Source: Dicaeum eximium (lineage: Eukaryota; Chordata; Aves; Passeriformes; Dicaeidae). From it: a DNA stretch of 64,000 nt. The notes under the pieces are model-generated. The model saw nothing but the letters and a program-made list of their open reading frames with translations. It ran no database searches and was not told the origin of the DNA. Position numbers and translations under genes: made by a program. Positions 52,401 to 64,000 of this stretch are shown one piece after another (positions within the stretch are counted from its first letter, which is position 1; the number at the start of each line of letters is the position of its first letter). Where the stretch lies: NCBI GenBank assembly GCA_013396995.1, contig VWZP01004509.1, positions 310,636 to 374,635 on the forward strand, in the 5' to 3' direction.

Positions 52401-55400
52401 TTTGGCATCATAAGTATGTTACTTTCTGTTCATCTGAATCAAGAACATCCTATGACTAAACATATAATTTGAATTATGCAGCTTTTATTCTGCAAAAGAT
52501 TATTTCTGCATACCAACTTCCCTCTGTACAAAATGTCTTTCTATTGTCCTTTCTGATAAACTGTGATTTATACAATCTCAAAAGGACATAGTTAATCTGA
52601 TGGAGAAATAACGTCACATGGAATAGAAGCCCAAGCATTGAGCAGAATTAAAGTCAACTGTTTACATATTTCACTCCAGAAAAAATAGCTGTGTGAAGCT
52701 TCAGACTGTACAGAAATGTCAGGCTGTGCAGATGGCAAAAGAAGTATCCTTTAATGCATTATAACTGGCTTTGTCTTTCTCAGGGTGCAAAGTAGCCTTT
52801 CAGTTACTCTACATTTTAATGACATTTCAGAAAGCATTTGTGAATCGTTTGCTACAGCAAAGCAGTAAAACTGAAGAAAGGCTGATTTCTCAGGAGAGAC
52901 CAAAACTGATGACTAATTTGAGACTTTGCACATAAGAACATAAGAACAAGGGTTGTTAAATTGTTGGGCTAGAATTGAAATGAATGTTTAGAATAGAAAA
53001 AAAAGGTTTATAAAATAATTTCATTTTCTGTCCTGAATGCATATGCCTGGTGTCCAGAAGCCATCTTGTTCATATTATTTTAAAGCAGCAGTTAATGACA
53101 GCAGAGCAGACTGTGAAGGTATCCATAGCGATGGGATGGTGCTCCCCATGACAGATGGTTTGCCATGGTTTAGGGAGCTTTTTCCTTACATTCCTTCCCT
53201 TCAATTCAGATTCTCATTGAGAATGCTCCCATACTCTGCCATTACCATTTCCCATAAACTGAAACAAGCCAGCACTTTCTTAGCACAGGGGAATGGCAGG
53301 TAACAGGCAACACGGTCTCTCAATGCATTCAGTAGAGCTTCAGCTTCCACCCATTTCCCTGCTTAGGGCAATAAGGAACTAGATGCCACAAACACAATAA
53401 TGCACACAAACTGCCAAATTTCAAACTGGTAGAATAATACCTTTACAAGAAGCATGTGGCCAGTGACACAGCCCTATCTTCTGTTCATTGAGACTTGACT
53501 GAATTAGATTAGATGCTGAAATGGTCATCAATAATTTTCAGAACTGGAGAAAATAAAAATGAACACCAAAACAATTTAAAAGACATCCTTCTCCTTACAA
53601 ACTGAGCTTTCTGGAAAAGCTGAATAAGATCTTCATTCCTGTAATAAGAATTTTGTGCTCTTGCAGAGGCACAGTTTGTTTTACAGATCTAAATGAATAT
53701 TAGTATCTGAACATTACAGTGTTTAAAACAATGTTATGCTTCTGGTCTGATCAGGACATAAAATGAAAAATTAACCAAATTAACTACTGTAAATATACAT
53801 TTGAGATTCAAACACAATTGTTTGCTTCTTTAAGGCTATCACTGAGGGAATAAAGTCCCAACTTTATAAGCCAACACATTTTCATTGCCACATTCTCAAA
53901 TCTCATGTATTGGAATGGACAGGCACAAAGCCAGGATTTGCATGAGCTTCCACAGTATTTCAAAGACATTTTTAATGTTCTAGAAGCTGCACAGGACCAT
54001 TAAGACCCTCTCTATGATCTCCTGCATTTAAATGAGGGCATCATTTGTCTGGAAACACTTACAAAGATATTAATATAAAAGAGCTATTATGGCAGATCAA
54101 ATGAATCTTACAGTACTCTGAACATTATAGGAAAAACATTAGTGGGCTATTTTCTGGTCAGAAAGTAGCAAATGGAGCTACTCTGGATTTAGATTACCAA
54201 GCCAAGAGCAGAAATTAGCTGCACAATGGTCAAGTGATTAATATATTCAGTTCTAACATGTTCAACAAAAGCTCTAGAAACATGTGCAATAATAATAATT
54301 ATGGAACACACAAGCCATTTCCAAAATAAACCTGGTACAATGCAATCTGATGTAATAGTGACATGATAATCAAGACCATAGTGCAAAATACTACAATGCC
54401 TGCTTTATAAGCCCTTCAATAGTTCTTTAACAAAAAAAAATTTTATAACGAAAATGAGAAAATTTATTATACTAACTGGGCTTTACTAAATAGTTTTGTT
54501 AAAATTAGGGGGAATTAAAAAAAAACCCAGTAGAATAAAGATAAACTTTCCAAAGATCAGAAACAAATTTTTAGTATCTCAAAATTCTTAAGCAATTTAC
54601 CTAATATTTAGTGTGTATAATTATTCTTCTAAATAGTATAAAGCACAGAAATGTAAAGAATACATAAAATAACTCTTGGACAGATTAATTTAACTGTATT
54701 TTTCTTAAAGAATGGTCTGTGCAATCCAACTCAAAACACAGGCAAAACTATCTTGCTCTGTAACCTACAATATTTTCAAGAATATTAAAGTGTCTTTCAC
54801 TTCCTGCCTGGCTTTCAAAAGATTTGGCTTAGAGGCGTGTTCCAGGAATATGAAATTTAAGCAGAAAATAACATTTTTGACTCTATTTTCCTTCTCAGTA
54901 AGGAAGGAGCTTATTCCATCAACAGTCATATAGAAATAGAAAGTGATTTAAGTCTGCCCCCCTTTAATTTTTCTGTGCCCAAGGTTATGTTTTTCAAAAG
55001 CAACAGTAGTTTTAGCTATTTCACAAAAACTACAGCAATTTCAGTAGCTATTTCATAAGTGAAGCAGAAGAGGGGTTTGGGTTTCTTTTTTCTTTTTTAC
55101 TCAGATATGTGGGATATAGGACACTGGAAATCACCTAGAATTTGCCTGAAAATGAACTATTCACATAGCTATAGCCACAGCTGCCAGTCCTTGATTTACT
55201 CGCAATCAGAATTTTAAAATCTGTGATCTTTTCTGACAGCCTCTTTTCATAGCTCATAAAGAGACTTTGTTTCCATAATTATGTTAAGACCATTTCATAC
55301 CCTAAAATATTAGAGGAATACCAATAAGCTGCATTTCTGCCCATGATGTTTTTTTGCTTTCTAACTGGTCTGCCTTCAGCTGGATTCTGCTGTGCACATT

Positions 55401-58164
55401 AACTCATCTTTTCTCCCCAGCAAGTGATTTGTTTTTGAGAGCAGCCACTGACTGCTTTTGGGGCTCACTGCATGACTTCTGCAATCGCTTTTAACTTGAT
55501 CCCAACTCTCACTGACACAGAAGTCAAAACACCCACTGATTTTAAAAATGAGTATCATCAGATCCTCTACTTGTAAGAGACTTACTGTGGAACAAGGGGA
55601 GCATCATATGCCAGAGTGCCAAATAATGAAACAGAAGGATAATTTCCTGTGGCACCTTGAACAATATCCCATATTCCCTTCTCATGTCACACTTTTCCCA
55701 TTGGTGTAAAATAGTGCAGGCTGACGTTTCAGTTTTGCCTTCCTTAAAAATGTCCAGGTTGAGTTGAGCTGTATCAGTGAATTATTGCAAAGTTTTGTGC
55801 CTTTGCTCTTGGATTTTGAGCATAGGTGAAGCTGGAGTGGAAAACCAACCACATTTGTCCCATCTCGGCAAAACCTGTTAGAAGACAGTATGATTTATTT
55901 TAGCTAATAATTTTAACACTATCACTGTAAATCATTAAAAGATTTCCATTGCCTTGATTTCTTTTTCCAATGATGAAGAATACGAGGATAGTTTATACAA
56001 TTATGCTTAAAAATTGATATGTTTTCATGTTATTTTGGATCCAGTAAATGACAAGTTTTACAGAATTTGTCAAAATCCATTTAAACTATTAAACAGTACT
56101 TAGACTACATCAAGATTTATTTCTTAAACATTTCCTCAGGAAAATCATTCAAATGTTAAAGGATAGCGTATTAACTTTGATTAGTTATTCAAATCAGTTC
56201 ATACAATTTTAAAATTGAGTTTAGCATAGCAGCTAAAATTACCTAGCTCTTCCTAGTTCTACTGTTCATCTAACTCTGGGTAAGACATTCTATAAAGTTT
56301 CAACCATGTTTTCAACCTATTATCTGGTGACAAATCTCAGTAGCAATAGAAAGTGAAACCTACTTAGCTAGATACTATGAGCTGAACCAAATCCACGTAA
56401 TTTATGAGCCTTAACGGAGCTGAAGTGTTGCCAACTTTCAGTCATGCATTGCTTTGTTATTCAAATGCCCCAAGCGAGCCTGTTCACTTGTGATTTCTAA
56501 TATGCTTTCACATCAGGGTGATTTTCTATTACATCATTTCTCTAATAATACATGTCCATAGCTGCAGGTTAGTATTAAAGAAAGAAATGGACCTGAGGAG
56601 ATCTGAGTTAAGTATTCTGCCCAGTAGCCTCATAGAAATCACGAATGAAGCATAGCTGCATGTTCTGACTAAAGTAATTTCTTTTTAATGGATTTTATAC
56701 TGAATTATTTTCTGACTAGTTGTAAAGTTTCATATAGCCAGTGTATAGCCTACATCCTAAGGCTGAAAGATTAACTAATAAAACTATAGTTCACACAATA
56801 GCACTTAGGCTGATATCAAGAAATTATTTCCTAAAATAGAAGAAAGAACTGATTAGCAGAAATAAAAATTAATCTATACCTAGATTGTAGTGTTACATTG
56901 CAACACTTGAATAAAAGAAAATATTTGCCTGACTAAACTTCCCATCTTCCTTTCCCACCACTTCTACTTGTAGCTCACTGCATTTATTCTCTTATTAAAA
57001 TGGCATTAATACATGCATGTATAACTCTTCCTGTGAGTTTTTTAATGCATACTCTAATATTTTTAAACCTTCAGAATTTGGGAAGGGAGCATGACTCAGA
57101 TTTGCAAACTGTGTTTTAACTGTAGGCTCAGTATTTCTCTCTGAGAAATTTTATCTATAAAATAGATGAAAATCACCTCTCTGAGGTTACTTTATCTATA
57201 TGCGTTAAGAAAACTCTGAACTTGATCTATATTCCTTCATCATTTTGTCATGCTCCCACCCTTCCCATGAATACTGCTAGGATCACACTTGTGGAGCATC
57301 ACCACCTCTGAACTAACAGCTGTAGACATAGCTCCTGCTCTTTTATCAAAAGCAGCATCCAGGAGTGTTATAGCATTCCACGCTGCTCAAAACCAGATCC
57401 TGCTCACCCCATGACAGCTTTTACATTATGCTCACCACCAGTGAATAAACTCCAACAAGAAAACACAGGATGTTACATGGAAAGGTTGTATAATTTAACA
57501 ATTACCAAAAATCCCCACATTTATTATAATTTATGTATACATTTCATTTATGTAGGAAAGTATTTTGCTGTGTCACATCCTCTTTTACAGTTTAATTCTA
57601 TAAAAGACATATGCCCATATTTACTTATTTATGTGACATATCATTATTATTACTTAAACTATATGGCACCTGCTGGTAAATTTTCTCCTTCCAGTACAAG
57701 GCATTGAAAGTTTAAAAACAGACAGTAAGATTTAATATATCCCAATAATTAATCATAAACCAAACCAGCTGGTTTTCAGTGTATATTCATATATTCAGTG
57801 TATATTCATTCACAACTATCATATTCACATATGAAATATAATTTCATGCTGAAAATAGCAATTCTGATACTAATGAGTGAAGTTGGAATTTTAAAAACAT
57901 CAGTTTATTATCAGATGAAGCCAGGAGAAATACAAAATATACTTTAGGATTTTCATAAGCCATTTATCAGTGTTTATTACTTGTCATTTACTTGGCAAAA
58001 TAGCAGTTCACAGTGGAAACAGGAGCTGTTACAAGCTTAGACTGATAGTCAGCATCTGCAGATGCTGTTTCAAAGTTTTTTCTCTTTCATTTATCCATCT
58101 GCTTTCCAGCCACTAACACACACCAATTACTATTTTCCTGTTTCCTAAGGATTTTAAATCTATA
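49483..58164. other. A/T-rich non-coding block
   Basis: No gene, RNA or interspersed repeat was recognised. The longest frame is about 133 codons on minus (51058-51459) without a recognised domain. An inverted repeat (ATATTTTT-C-AAAAATAT) lies at 49883-49899, and a 19-bp-period two-copy repeat at 57775-57809. Confidence 0.5.
57775..57809. repeat. two-copy repeat, 19-bp period
   Basis: TTCAGTGTATATTCAT is present at 57775-57790 and 57794-57809. Confidence 0.88.
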
Positions 58165-58398
58165 TTCATAGATTCATAGAATGGCCTGGTTTAGAAGGGA
58201 GAAGATCCTCTAGTTCCAAACCCCCTGACATGGGCAGGGACACCTTCTATTTGACCAGGTTATTAAAGCCATTTCCAACCTGGCCTTGAACACTTCCAGG
58301 GATGGGGCACCCACAATTTCTCTGGGCAGCCTGTGCCAGGGTCTGAAATTCTTGCCAGTAAAGAATTTCTTCCTAATTTAAATTGCCTAGCCCTGCAA
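58165..58398 (-). mobile_element. CR1 LINE 3' end, antisense
   Basis: The plus strand shows the reverse complement of a CR1 3' end. It begins with ATTCATAGATTCATAGAATGG (the 8-bp tail repeats), then CAACCTGGCCTTGAACACTT, GGGATGGGGCACCCACAATT, TCTCTGGGCAGCCTGTGCCA and an AAGAATTTCTTCCTAAT end. Only non-coding 3' sequence is present; the copy is 5'-truncated and inactive. It lies about 50 bp from a second CR1 tail in the same orientation. Confidence 0.92.
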
Positions 58399-58450
58399 AA
58401 AACCAGGATTTTTTCAAATAAAAATAAAATACATTAGCTTTCTGGTTTAG

Positions 58451-58620
58451 CATAGAATCACAGAATGGTTAGGGCTAGAAGGACCTCAAACATAAACTAT
58501 TTCCACCCCTCCCCCTGTCACAGGCAGGCATGCCACCCATTTGATCATCTTATTCAGAGCCCCATCCAGCCTGGCCTTGAGCATCTCCAAGGATGGGGAA
58601 TCCACAAGCTGCCATGACAC
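58451..58620 (-). mobile_element. second CR1 LINE 3' end, antisense
   Basis: The plus strand again starts with a CR1 tail (CATAGAATCACAGAATGG). It continues through TTAGGGCTAGAAGGACCTC, a C-rich middle, CAGCCTGGCCTTGAGCATCT and GGATGGGGAATCCACAAGC. It has its own 3' terminus and covers the same part of CR1 as its neighbour, so it is a separate insertion and not a continuation. It differs from its neighbour in many places. The copy is 5'-truncated and non-coding. Confidence 0.9.
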
Positions 58621-60315
58621 ATGTCCCTGTTTTTTCCCTCTGAGAAATCGGGTTTCAAGTTCATAACTACGTATATGAGAATGTCATTAAATTTATTTTC
58701 ATTTCAAGTAACTTGTATCAGCTGTTTAAAGTTACAGCTTCCCCTCACTCTTCCCTTGTCATAACACAGAAGGTTGAAATGAATACAAAACAATAAAAAC
58801 TCTTCTGCAGACTAGGCAATTCATAGGGACAGTTTCAAACTCACACTTTTTAAATAAACTGCCCCCAAAGCAGTATTTCAATGGACTGAAGTACAAGGGA
58901 GGGGAATGCACCCAAGGAGTGACCAAGTGCACCCAGACTCCCACTGTGTTAATGACAAGATAAATAACTGAACAGATCTAAAGAAGTGCAAGAGGGAGTG
59001 GGACATTTGACAAGTTGGATAGTTTAAAACAATTCTTGGAAAAAACTTTTTTAACCTCTGTTTATATCCACTAATGAAGGTGCTAATAAATATCATTACT
59101 ACCTCCTACTTTGATAGAAGTACTGCCAGAGGCAGATGGCAAAAAAAATATTTTCCCGTAAATCTATATATTTTTTAAATTAAATGTATTGAAAAAAGCA
59201 AGTCCTTTGCTAGTTGCATGAGAAACAAGTATCTATGAACATATCTGTTCCTAATCAAGACCCTTTCCTGAAGGAAAAGTTGTTATATCTTTTCCTTTGG
59301 TTTTCTCCTAAACTGGTGAGAGACATTGAGTGTTGCTAATGAACAAGTTAGAATAAACTTAGAATAAACCTAAACTCAGTCACTCTTCTCTTGTCCTCTG
59401 TTGTCAAATGAAATTCACAGTCTACCAGACTGCAGCTACAAGATAAAGACAATTCCATTTAAAAAGAAACACAGTTCACTGCAACTTTTCCTTCACTTTG
59501 GAATTTGTCACTTCTATTAAAACATAAGCAATAATCTTAGATAGAAAAAACTGTTCCTATGGAACAAAATTTTAAATGAGCATAACAGGTTAAATATCTT
59601 CAATCAATTGCTGCTGGTTTTGTCAGCTGATTTCTTTCCCTCCTGTGTTTCAGAGCATCTTGTAGAGTGAATTGCATGAAGGGCTCTGCAAACCATATGT
59701 AGAAACAGCACGTTACTCAGCAGCCAGGTTTAACAGGTTAATTATTTCAAATTTTTTTGAGATTTCATTTGCAGTCGGAATGAGACCTGATCCAACTTCT
59801 GCAAAAGCTGATTAATTTAGAACACTTGAAAAGACCATAAACCACTTCTAAAAAGCAGTTGGAAATTGGGCGAAGCAGGGAATTTCAAAACCTAATTCAT
59901 TCTCCTTTGTCCACCACCCCAGCTGGCAGTTTCATTACTATCCCTGTAGGAAGACTCACCATCTCCTTGCTGTTGCAAATGACTGTTAGGATAATTAAGA
60001 TTACTGTGTTTCATTAGATATGCTCATGGTCAGAAGCCTCTTTCATAGATTTGTCCATTAAATAGTAAGATTTGTGGAAAGATTTCCTTTTTTTAAAAAT
60101 CAAGCAAAGAAATCCCAGTTGAAAGTTTTAATCTTTCCATACTGCTTTTTAACCTTCAGGTTTTGCAGGTGAATGAAGCAACCAAAAAAATGGTGTTGCT
60201 AATTCTAGGTGCTCATCATTGGACTCATCAAGGATTTTTTCATATCCACTTCCAAATAGTTCCAAGCAGCTTTAACTGCTGGTATGCATATGGAAATGCT
60301 GACAGGAAAAGCAGC
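58621..60315. other. non-coding block
   Basis: No gene was recognised. A perfect 11-bp tandem duplication (TTAGAATAAAC) lies at 59348-59369. The stretch 59590-59840 has balanced composition and no repeats, so it could be conserved non-coding DNA, but this is a guess. Confidence 0.5.
59348..59369. repeat. perfect 11-bp tandem duplication
   Basis: TTAGAATAAAC at 59348-59358 is repeated immediately at 59359-59369. Confidence 0.9.
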
Positions 60316-60339
60316 AGAAAATAGAGATTTCTATTTTCT
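60316..60339. repeat. perfect 9-bp hairpin, 6-base loop
   Basis: AGAAAATAG (60316-60324) pairs with CTATTTTCT (60331-60339) across the loop AGATTT. Confidence 0.88.
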
Positions 60340-60358
60340 ATATCCTACTATATCCTAC
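60339..60358. repeat. perfect 10-bp tandem duplication
   Basis: TATATCCTAC at 60339-60348 is repeated at 60349-60358. It directly abuts the hairpin upstream. Confidence 0.9.
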
Positions 60359-60368
60359 AAATATATAT

Positions 60369-60391
60369 ACAGATGTAACTTTTACATCTGT
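60369..60391. repeat. perfect 10-bp hairpin, 3-base loop
   Basis: ACAGATGTAA (60369-60378) pairs with TTACATCTGT (60382-60391) across CTT. It lies 10 bp after the tandem duplication. Confidence 0.9.
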
Positions 60392-61836
60392 GTCAGAAGC
60401 CATCATAAAATGTAACAGAGAGGATACTGGCAGAAGGGTTGAATTTAAAAAATTTCAGCATTTTGCTGTTAAAAAAATTTACATGTACAAATATCTAAGC
60501 CGGCTCAGCTGTGAAATCCACGGGTCTATCAATGGATTCACAAATCAATATGTAGTTTGTCTTCTACATCAGCTTGATGAGTTTCTAACAGCAGTTGTTA
60601 AAAGCTAATTGCTGTTGAAGTTTGCTAAATTTGAAATTTGAAATGCCATCAGTAGGGTCATTCTGAATTCAGTTTTGGGTAATCAGTGACCCTGGCCATG
60701 TCTTATATTGCCATAAATATTGAAAAGGACATCACCAGACAAACAGATGAAGTACAGAGCAAATTTGAAAGAGAGATGCCAGGAATGACACTGGAAGCAA
60801 ACTGTTTAGAAAATGGAAGTGCCTGCCTTCCAGCTCGAGTGAGACAGAGTAAAAAAGAATGAGGATACATTGCAACTGTCTGAACCCCATTTGCAGATCC
60901 TAATCAGGAAGGATAGCACAGTCTGTCATGATGCTCAGTTCCATCAGTCAGATGCTGGAAAGGACTTAAGCCATCAAGAAGTGTCCCTCTCTATCCTACA
61001 TGCAGGATGATCATTCATCAATATTTGCATAAAATTCCTCGACTATGAAATCATATTTCTTTTCTAAAAGACTCCTTATTAATCCCATGCACTTATCTAT
61101 TCTTGATATTCTTGAATTTTTTTTTTTTAGTTACAAACATGGCAGATATGGTTTTGTTTGCTAAAAGCACTGAAAATGGCATTTAAGCATAGTCATGCCT
61201 ACATTACACAGACTTATCTCTGAGGAACATCCAATTCAGAGTGAATATTTACATACACAACAGTGAATACTTTTCCTCTACATGTCTTTTTGCAGAGAGA
61301 ATTTCTATAACCATGTGATTTAGTAAAGTAGAATTTCCTTTTAAAGTTTACATTATCTACAATTGAGTAATACTGGGAGAACAGACAGAGACTGTTACTT
61401 TAATGATTTTTTTACCAAGGAATATATCATCATTATGTCCTTTTATGCAGCATAAATGTTAATCACTCAGTATAAATTGTAATGGATTTAGAGATTTCTA
61501 AGGTCTTTTTAAATGTCAAAGATCTCAAAATTATGTCCTTTATCTAAAAGAATAAAATTCATTGGCATAAGTGATACTTAGAAGTGTTTTTTGGTTTATG
61601 AATTATTTAATGTTGCAAATAAATCTTATTCTTTTGATTGTAACAGAAGAAGTTGGAAGGCAAGACATGCTTCTTCACTAGCCTTTAGCCAAAAGCAAAA
61701 GGTTTTTCCAAATATTTTTAAAATATGGCAAATGTCATATAGCTGCCCGTTGGCAATGATTTCCAGAATAATTCTTCCGATTGGAATTTACTATGTTGAG
61801 TTGGAAAGACAGTAGAAAAACAAAATATAACACCCC
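60392..61836. other. non-coding block
   Basis: Nothing recognised. Short frames up to about 74 codons only. Confidence 0.55.
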
Positions 61837-61871
61837 AAAACAAAACAAAAAAAAAAAAAAAAAAAAAAAAA
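61837..61871 (+). repeat. A-rich tract ending in long poly(A)
   Basis: CAAAA-type units pass into more than twenty consecutive A residues. No retrogene body is recognised upstream. Confidence 0.9.
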
Positions 61872-62146
61872 CACCTAAAACTATGTGGGATGACTGAAAT
61901 AATAATATTATAAACATTTTTGTGTACAAATTTAGATCCTAGGTTTGGTCCTGTTCTCCTTCAAATATAAACTTTGACAGCCTGCTACATATTACCAGGA
62001 ACTGCCTGATATTTCCAACAGGAATTTTTATGAGACAATGACATTATGGCAATAAAGTACATATTAAAATATTCACAGATGTGACCAGTTATTATAAGTA
62101 CATAGGGTTTGCATATTAACTGAAACACATACTTTGATGTAATTTT

Positions 62147-62176
62147 ATATGTGTGTGTATATATATATATATATAT
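62147..62176. repeat. compound (TG)n(TA)n microsatellite
   Basis: A TA start, a short TG run and then a longer TA run. Likely length-variable. Confidence 0.9.
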
Positions 62177-62269
62177 GCAATCACATAAAGCTAAAAATAT
62201 AAAAATATCACATTCACAAAGTAAAAGCAAAGACCTATTTTGTATTCAATATTCAATATTTGTATTCAA

Positions 62270-62292
62270 TTAAGGTGTATTCAACACCTTAA
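62270..62292. repeat. perfect 8-bp hairpin, 7-base loop
   Basis: TTAAGGTG (62270-62277) pairs with CACCTTAA (62285-62292) across TATTCAA. It sits at the end of a small TATTCAA-rich stretch (62239-62270). As a terminator it would make no sense in this type of genome. Confidence 0.85.
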
Positions 62293-62681
62293 GCAGACAT
62301 CCATGTGTTTGTAGTTTTTAAAACAGAGAGTAATGTCACAGATAATTTTTTTACTTCACATCCTCTATATATGAATGCAAAGCAAAATATTCATTTAAAA
62401 AATTCTTCTTTTTTTTTTTTTGCATAAACTATCACAGTTTCCCAACTTGAAACTGGAAAATTCTTGCTTTTTCTTGTTATGTAGGTGTGAAATGACACCA
62501 TATGTGACAGATAGAAGGCATTTTTAAATTACACAGTGAGACAGATATCCACTACTTATTTTATGCCTAAATGAACGTGATACCTGAACAGAACTAGCAG
62601 GCACAGATGAGGCTCTTATTGTGTGTAATAAACCCTAATTTGCTTAGACACATAAAGAGTCTGCATTTGTGATTTAGGAAT

Positions 62682-62695
62682 ATGCATATGCAAAT
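62682..62695 (+). promoter_or_regulatory. POU-factor-like motif (octamer plus MORE-like dimer site)
   Basis: ATGCATATGCAAAT contains the canonical octamer ATGCAAAT at 62688-62695. Its first twelve bases differ by one from the palindromic dimer site ATGCATATGCAT known for POU/Oct proteins. A CCACACC (KLF-like) and a CTTTGAAG (TCF/LEF-like) string follow within about 70 bp. Binding is inference; motifs of this size arise by chance in A/T-rich DNA. Confidence 0.3.
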
Positions 62696-64000
62696 AAATG
62701 TGTGAATTTAAAACTCCAAAGAGCTGTTACCACTAAACCACACCTCTTTGAAGAGAAGGAAGCATCATTATAGGTTGTGAGTTTTAAATACTTCTTAAAA
62801 ACAGAAAGAAAATGTAAAGACAGCAAATATCTACTAACAAAAAGACAAAAAGTAAAATATGTTGGGACTCAAAGTCCCTTGCAACCTATTACATTCCATT
62901 ATGTTACTTTTCTTTCTGCTATAAATTTAAATGTACTCTTTTTTCTCCCCAGCTCCAATTCTGCAGCAGTTTTTCATGGAAGATTTTCATGCATGTATCA
63001 CCTAGTGAGGAAGGCTTTAGCATATAAGGTGGAGCATGCAGGTAATTGTGGCTTATACAACAAAAATCTGCCCTTATACAAGTTACTGTATCATACAACC
63101 TTGTGCAAAGACTGCAATTAATTGTCAATATAAATTCTTTGACCAGAATAAACATGCTCTGTGCTTCTCCAAAGCAATGAGAGCTTCAGTGAATGATCAG
63201 AGACCCAAGGCTTCATAAAATTATCAGGTAAGTAGTGGTTTCACTGTAGTAGGATTTCGGGGGTGAAGAGGCTCCTAGGAGTGCTCAGAAACATCAAAGT
63301 CTGGCAAGGAGAAGACCAACACAAGACAGAATGGTGGGTACCATTTTGTACTGAGAGTGCCCTTCTGGAAACAGACCACATTTTGGGTAGGTGGAAGCCT
63401 CCTTTCTCAGGCAGATAGGCTTTTGGGTTTCTGAGCACTGGAAGGTAAGAGACAGGAAGGCACGGCCATTAAAAAGAACCAGCTTGGAAATGCTGGGAAG
63501 AGTAATGTAATTGTTTTCTCCATGTATATCAATGAAATAGGCAAGAGGAAAAAATTCAGACCCAAAAAATACCGTTCTAGAAAACACAACCAAGGTCTTT
63601 GCTAGCATCTCTGAAGTGCTGTTAGTACCTGCATCTGTCCAGGAACAGCAATGGACACACAGTTTCAGAACTTGCTGTAAAAGGAGGATTATTCAATTTT
63701 TCAAGGACTGAGGTCACTCTGGACATAAGCAAAGGACACGAATTCAGCTATAAGGAACCAAGGTGCTGATCATTAAAATGAACAGGGTTGACTGTGAACT
63801 TTATGCTGAGTGGTGAGGGAAAGCTGGCAGGAGCAAATACAAAGGGTTTAAGATAATATGTGTAAATATGAAGACAAAAAAAATCTGTATTCTCAGAAAA
63901 AAGGATAGACCAGGGGACAGAAATAATCAAATATAGAAATAAGAAGCAAACTGCCATTTTAAAAGAGTGACAAGAAATGTAACCGATCTTGTCTGTGGCA
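62696..64000. other. non-coding block to window end
   Basis: No gene or repeat was recognised. Overlapping minus-strand frames at 63241-63608 (up to about 104 codons) and a plus-strand frame at 62777-63121 show no recognised domain. Confidence 0.5.

Noticed and set aside
62270..62292. 8-bp hairpin considered as a transcription terminator
   Set aside because: Hairpin terminators are bacterial; the window is vertebrate nuclear DNA.
1..64000. CRISPR arrays, bacterial operons, phage genes, rRNA genes
   Set aside because: No spaced direct-repeat array, ribosome binding site pattern, compact gene order or rRNA sequence was seen. The CR1 and SINE content identifies bird nuclear DNA.

Overview
The window looks like non-coding nuclear DNA from a bird, most probably a songbird (Passeriformes). 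It is A+T-rich by eye, CpG-poor and full of short A/T tracts. Its recognisable interspersed repeats are avian: four 3' ends of the CR1 LINE (27563-27793 on +; 40448-41100, 58165-58398 and 58451-58620 on -). A fifth element, at 47464-47598 (-), has a tRNA-Ile-like head joined to a CR1-like 3' tail. That is the architecture I know as TguSINE1, described from zebra finch. The passerine call rests mainly on this element.

I found no protein-coding gene I can name. No open frame exceeds about 190 codons, and the short frames show no recognised domain. The exception is the CR1 fragment at 40448-41100, whose minus strand still reads as a decayed reverse transcriptase.

Layout. 1-25.9 kb: A/T-rich desert with simple repeats, a CCAAT-type inverted repeat at 5886-5900, a 20-bp tandem duplication at 21275, an assembly gap at 24360-24396 and a perfect 14-bp hairpin just after it. 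25.95-26.6 kb: two purine tracts followed by a G+C-richer island of unknown origin. 27.56-28.56 kb: a CR1 3' end, then an AATTAT microsatellite running into a long T tract. 28.6-40.4 kb: desert with a 22-bp palindrome (35744) and a C-rich tract able to form a G-quadruplex on the minus strand (37564). 40.4-42.9 kb: the CR1 reverse transcriptase fragment and a second gap inside poly(A). 47.5 kb: the SINE. 48.8-49.5 kb: the longest open frames of the window, overlapping on opposite strands, one between plausible splice sites. 58.2-58.6 kb: two CR1 tails side by side. 60.3-62.7 kb: a cluster of small hairpins and a POU-factor-like motif.

There is no gene network to describe. The window could be intergenic or inside a very large intron, and sequence alone does not decide. 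No previously undescribed system is evident. The best leads are the candidate exon near 49.0-49.4 kb, the SINE, and a few hairpins and motif clusters.
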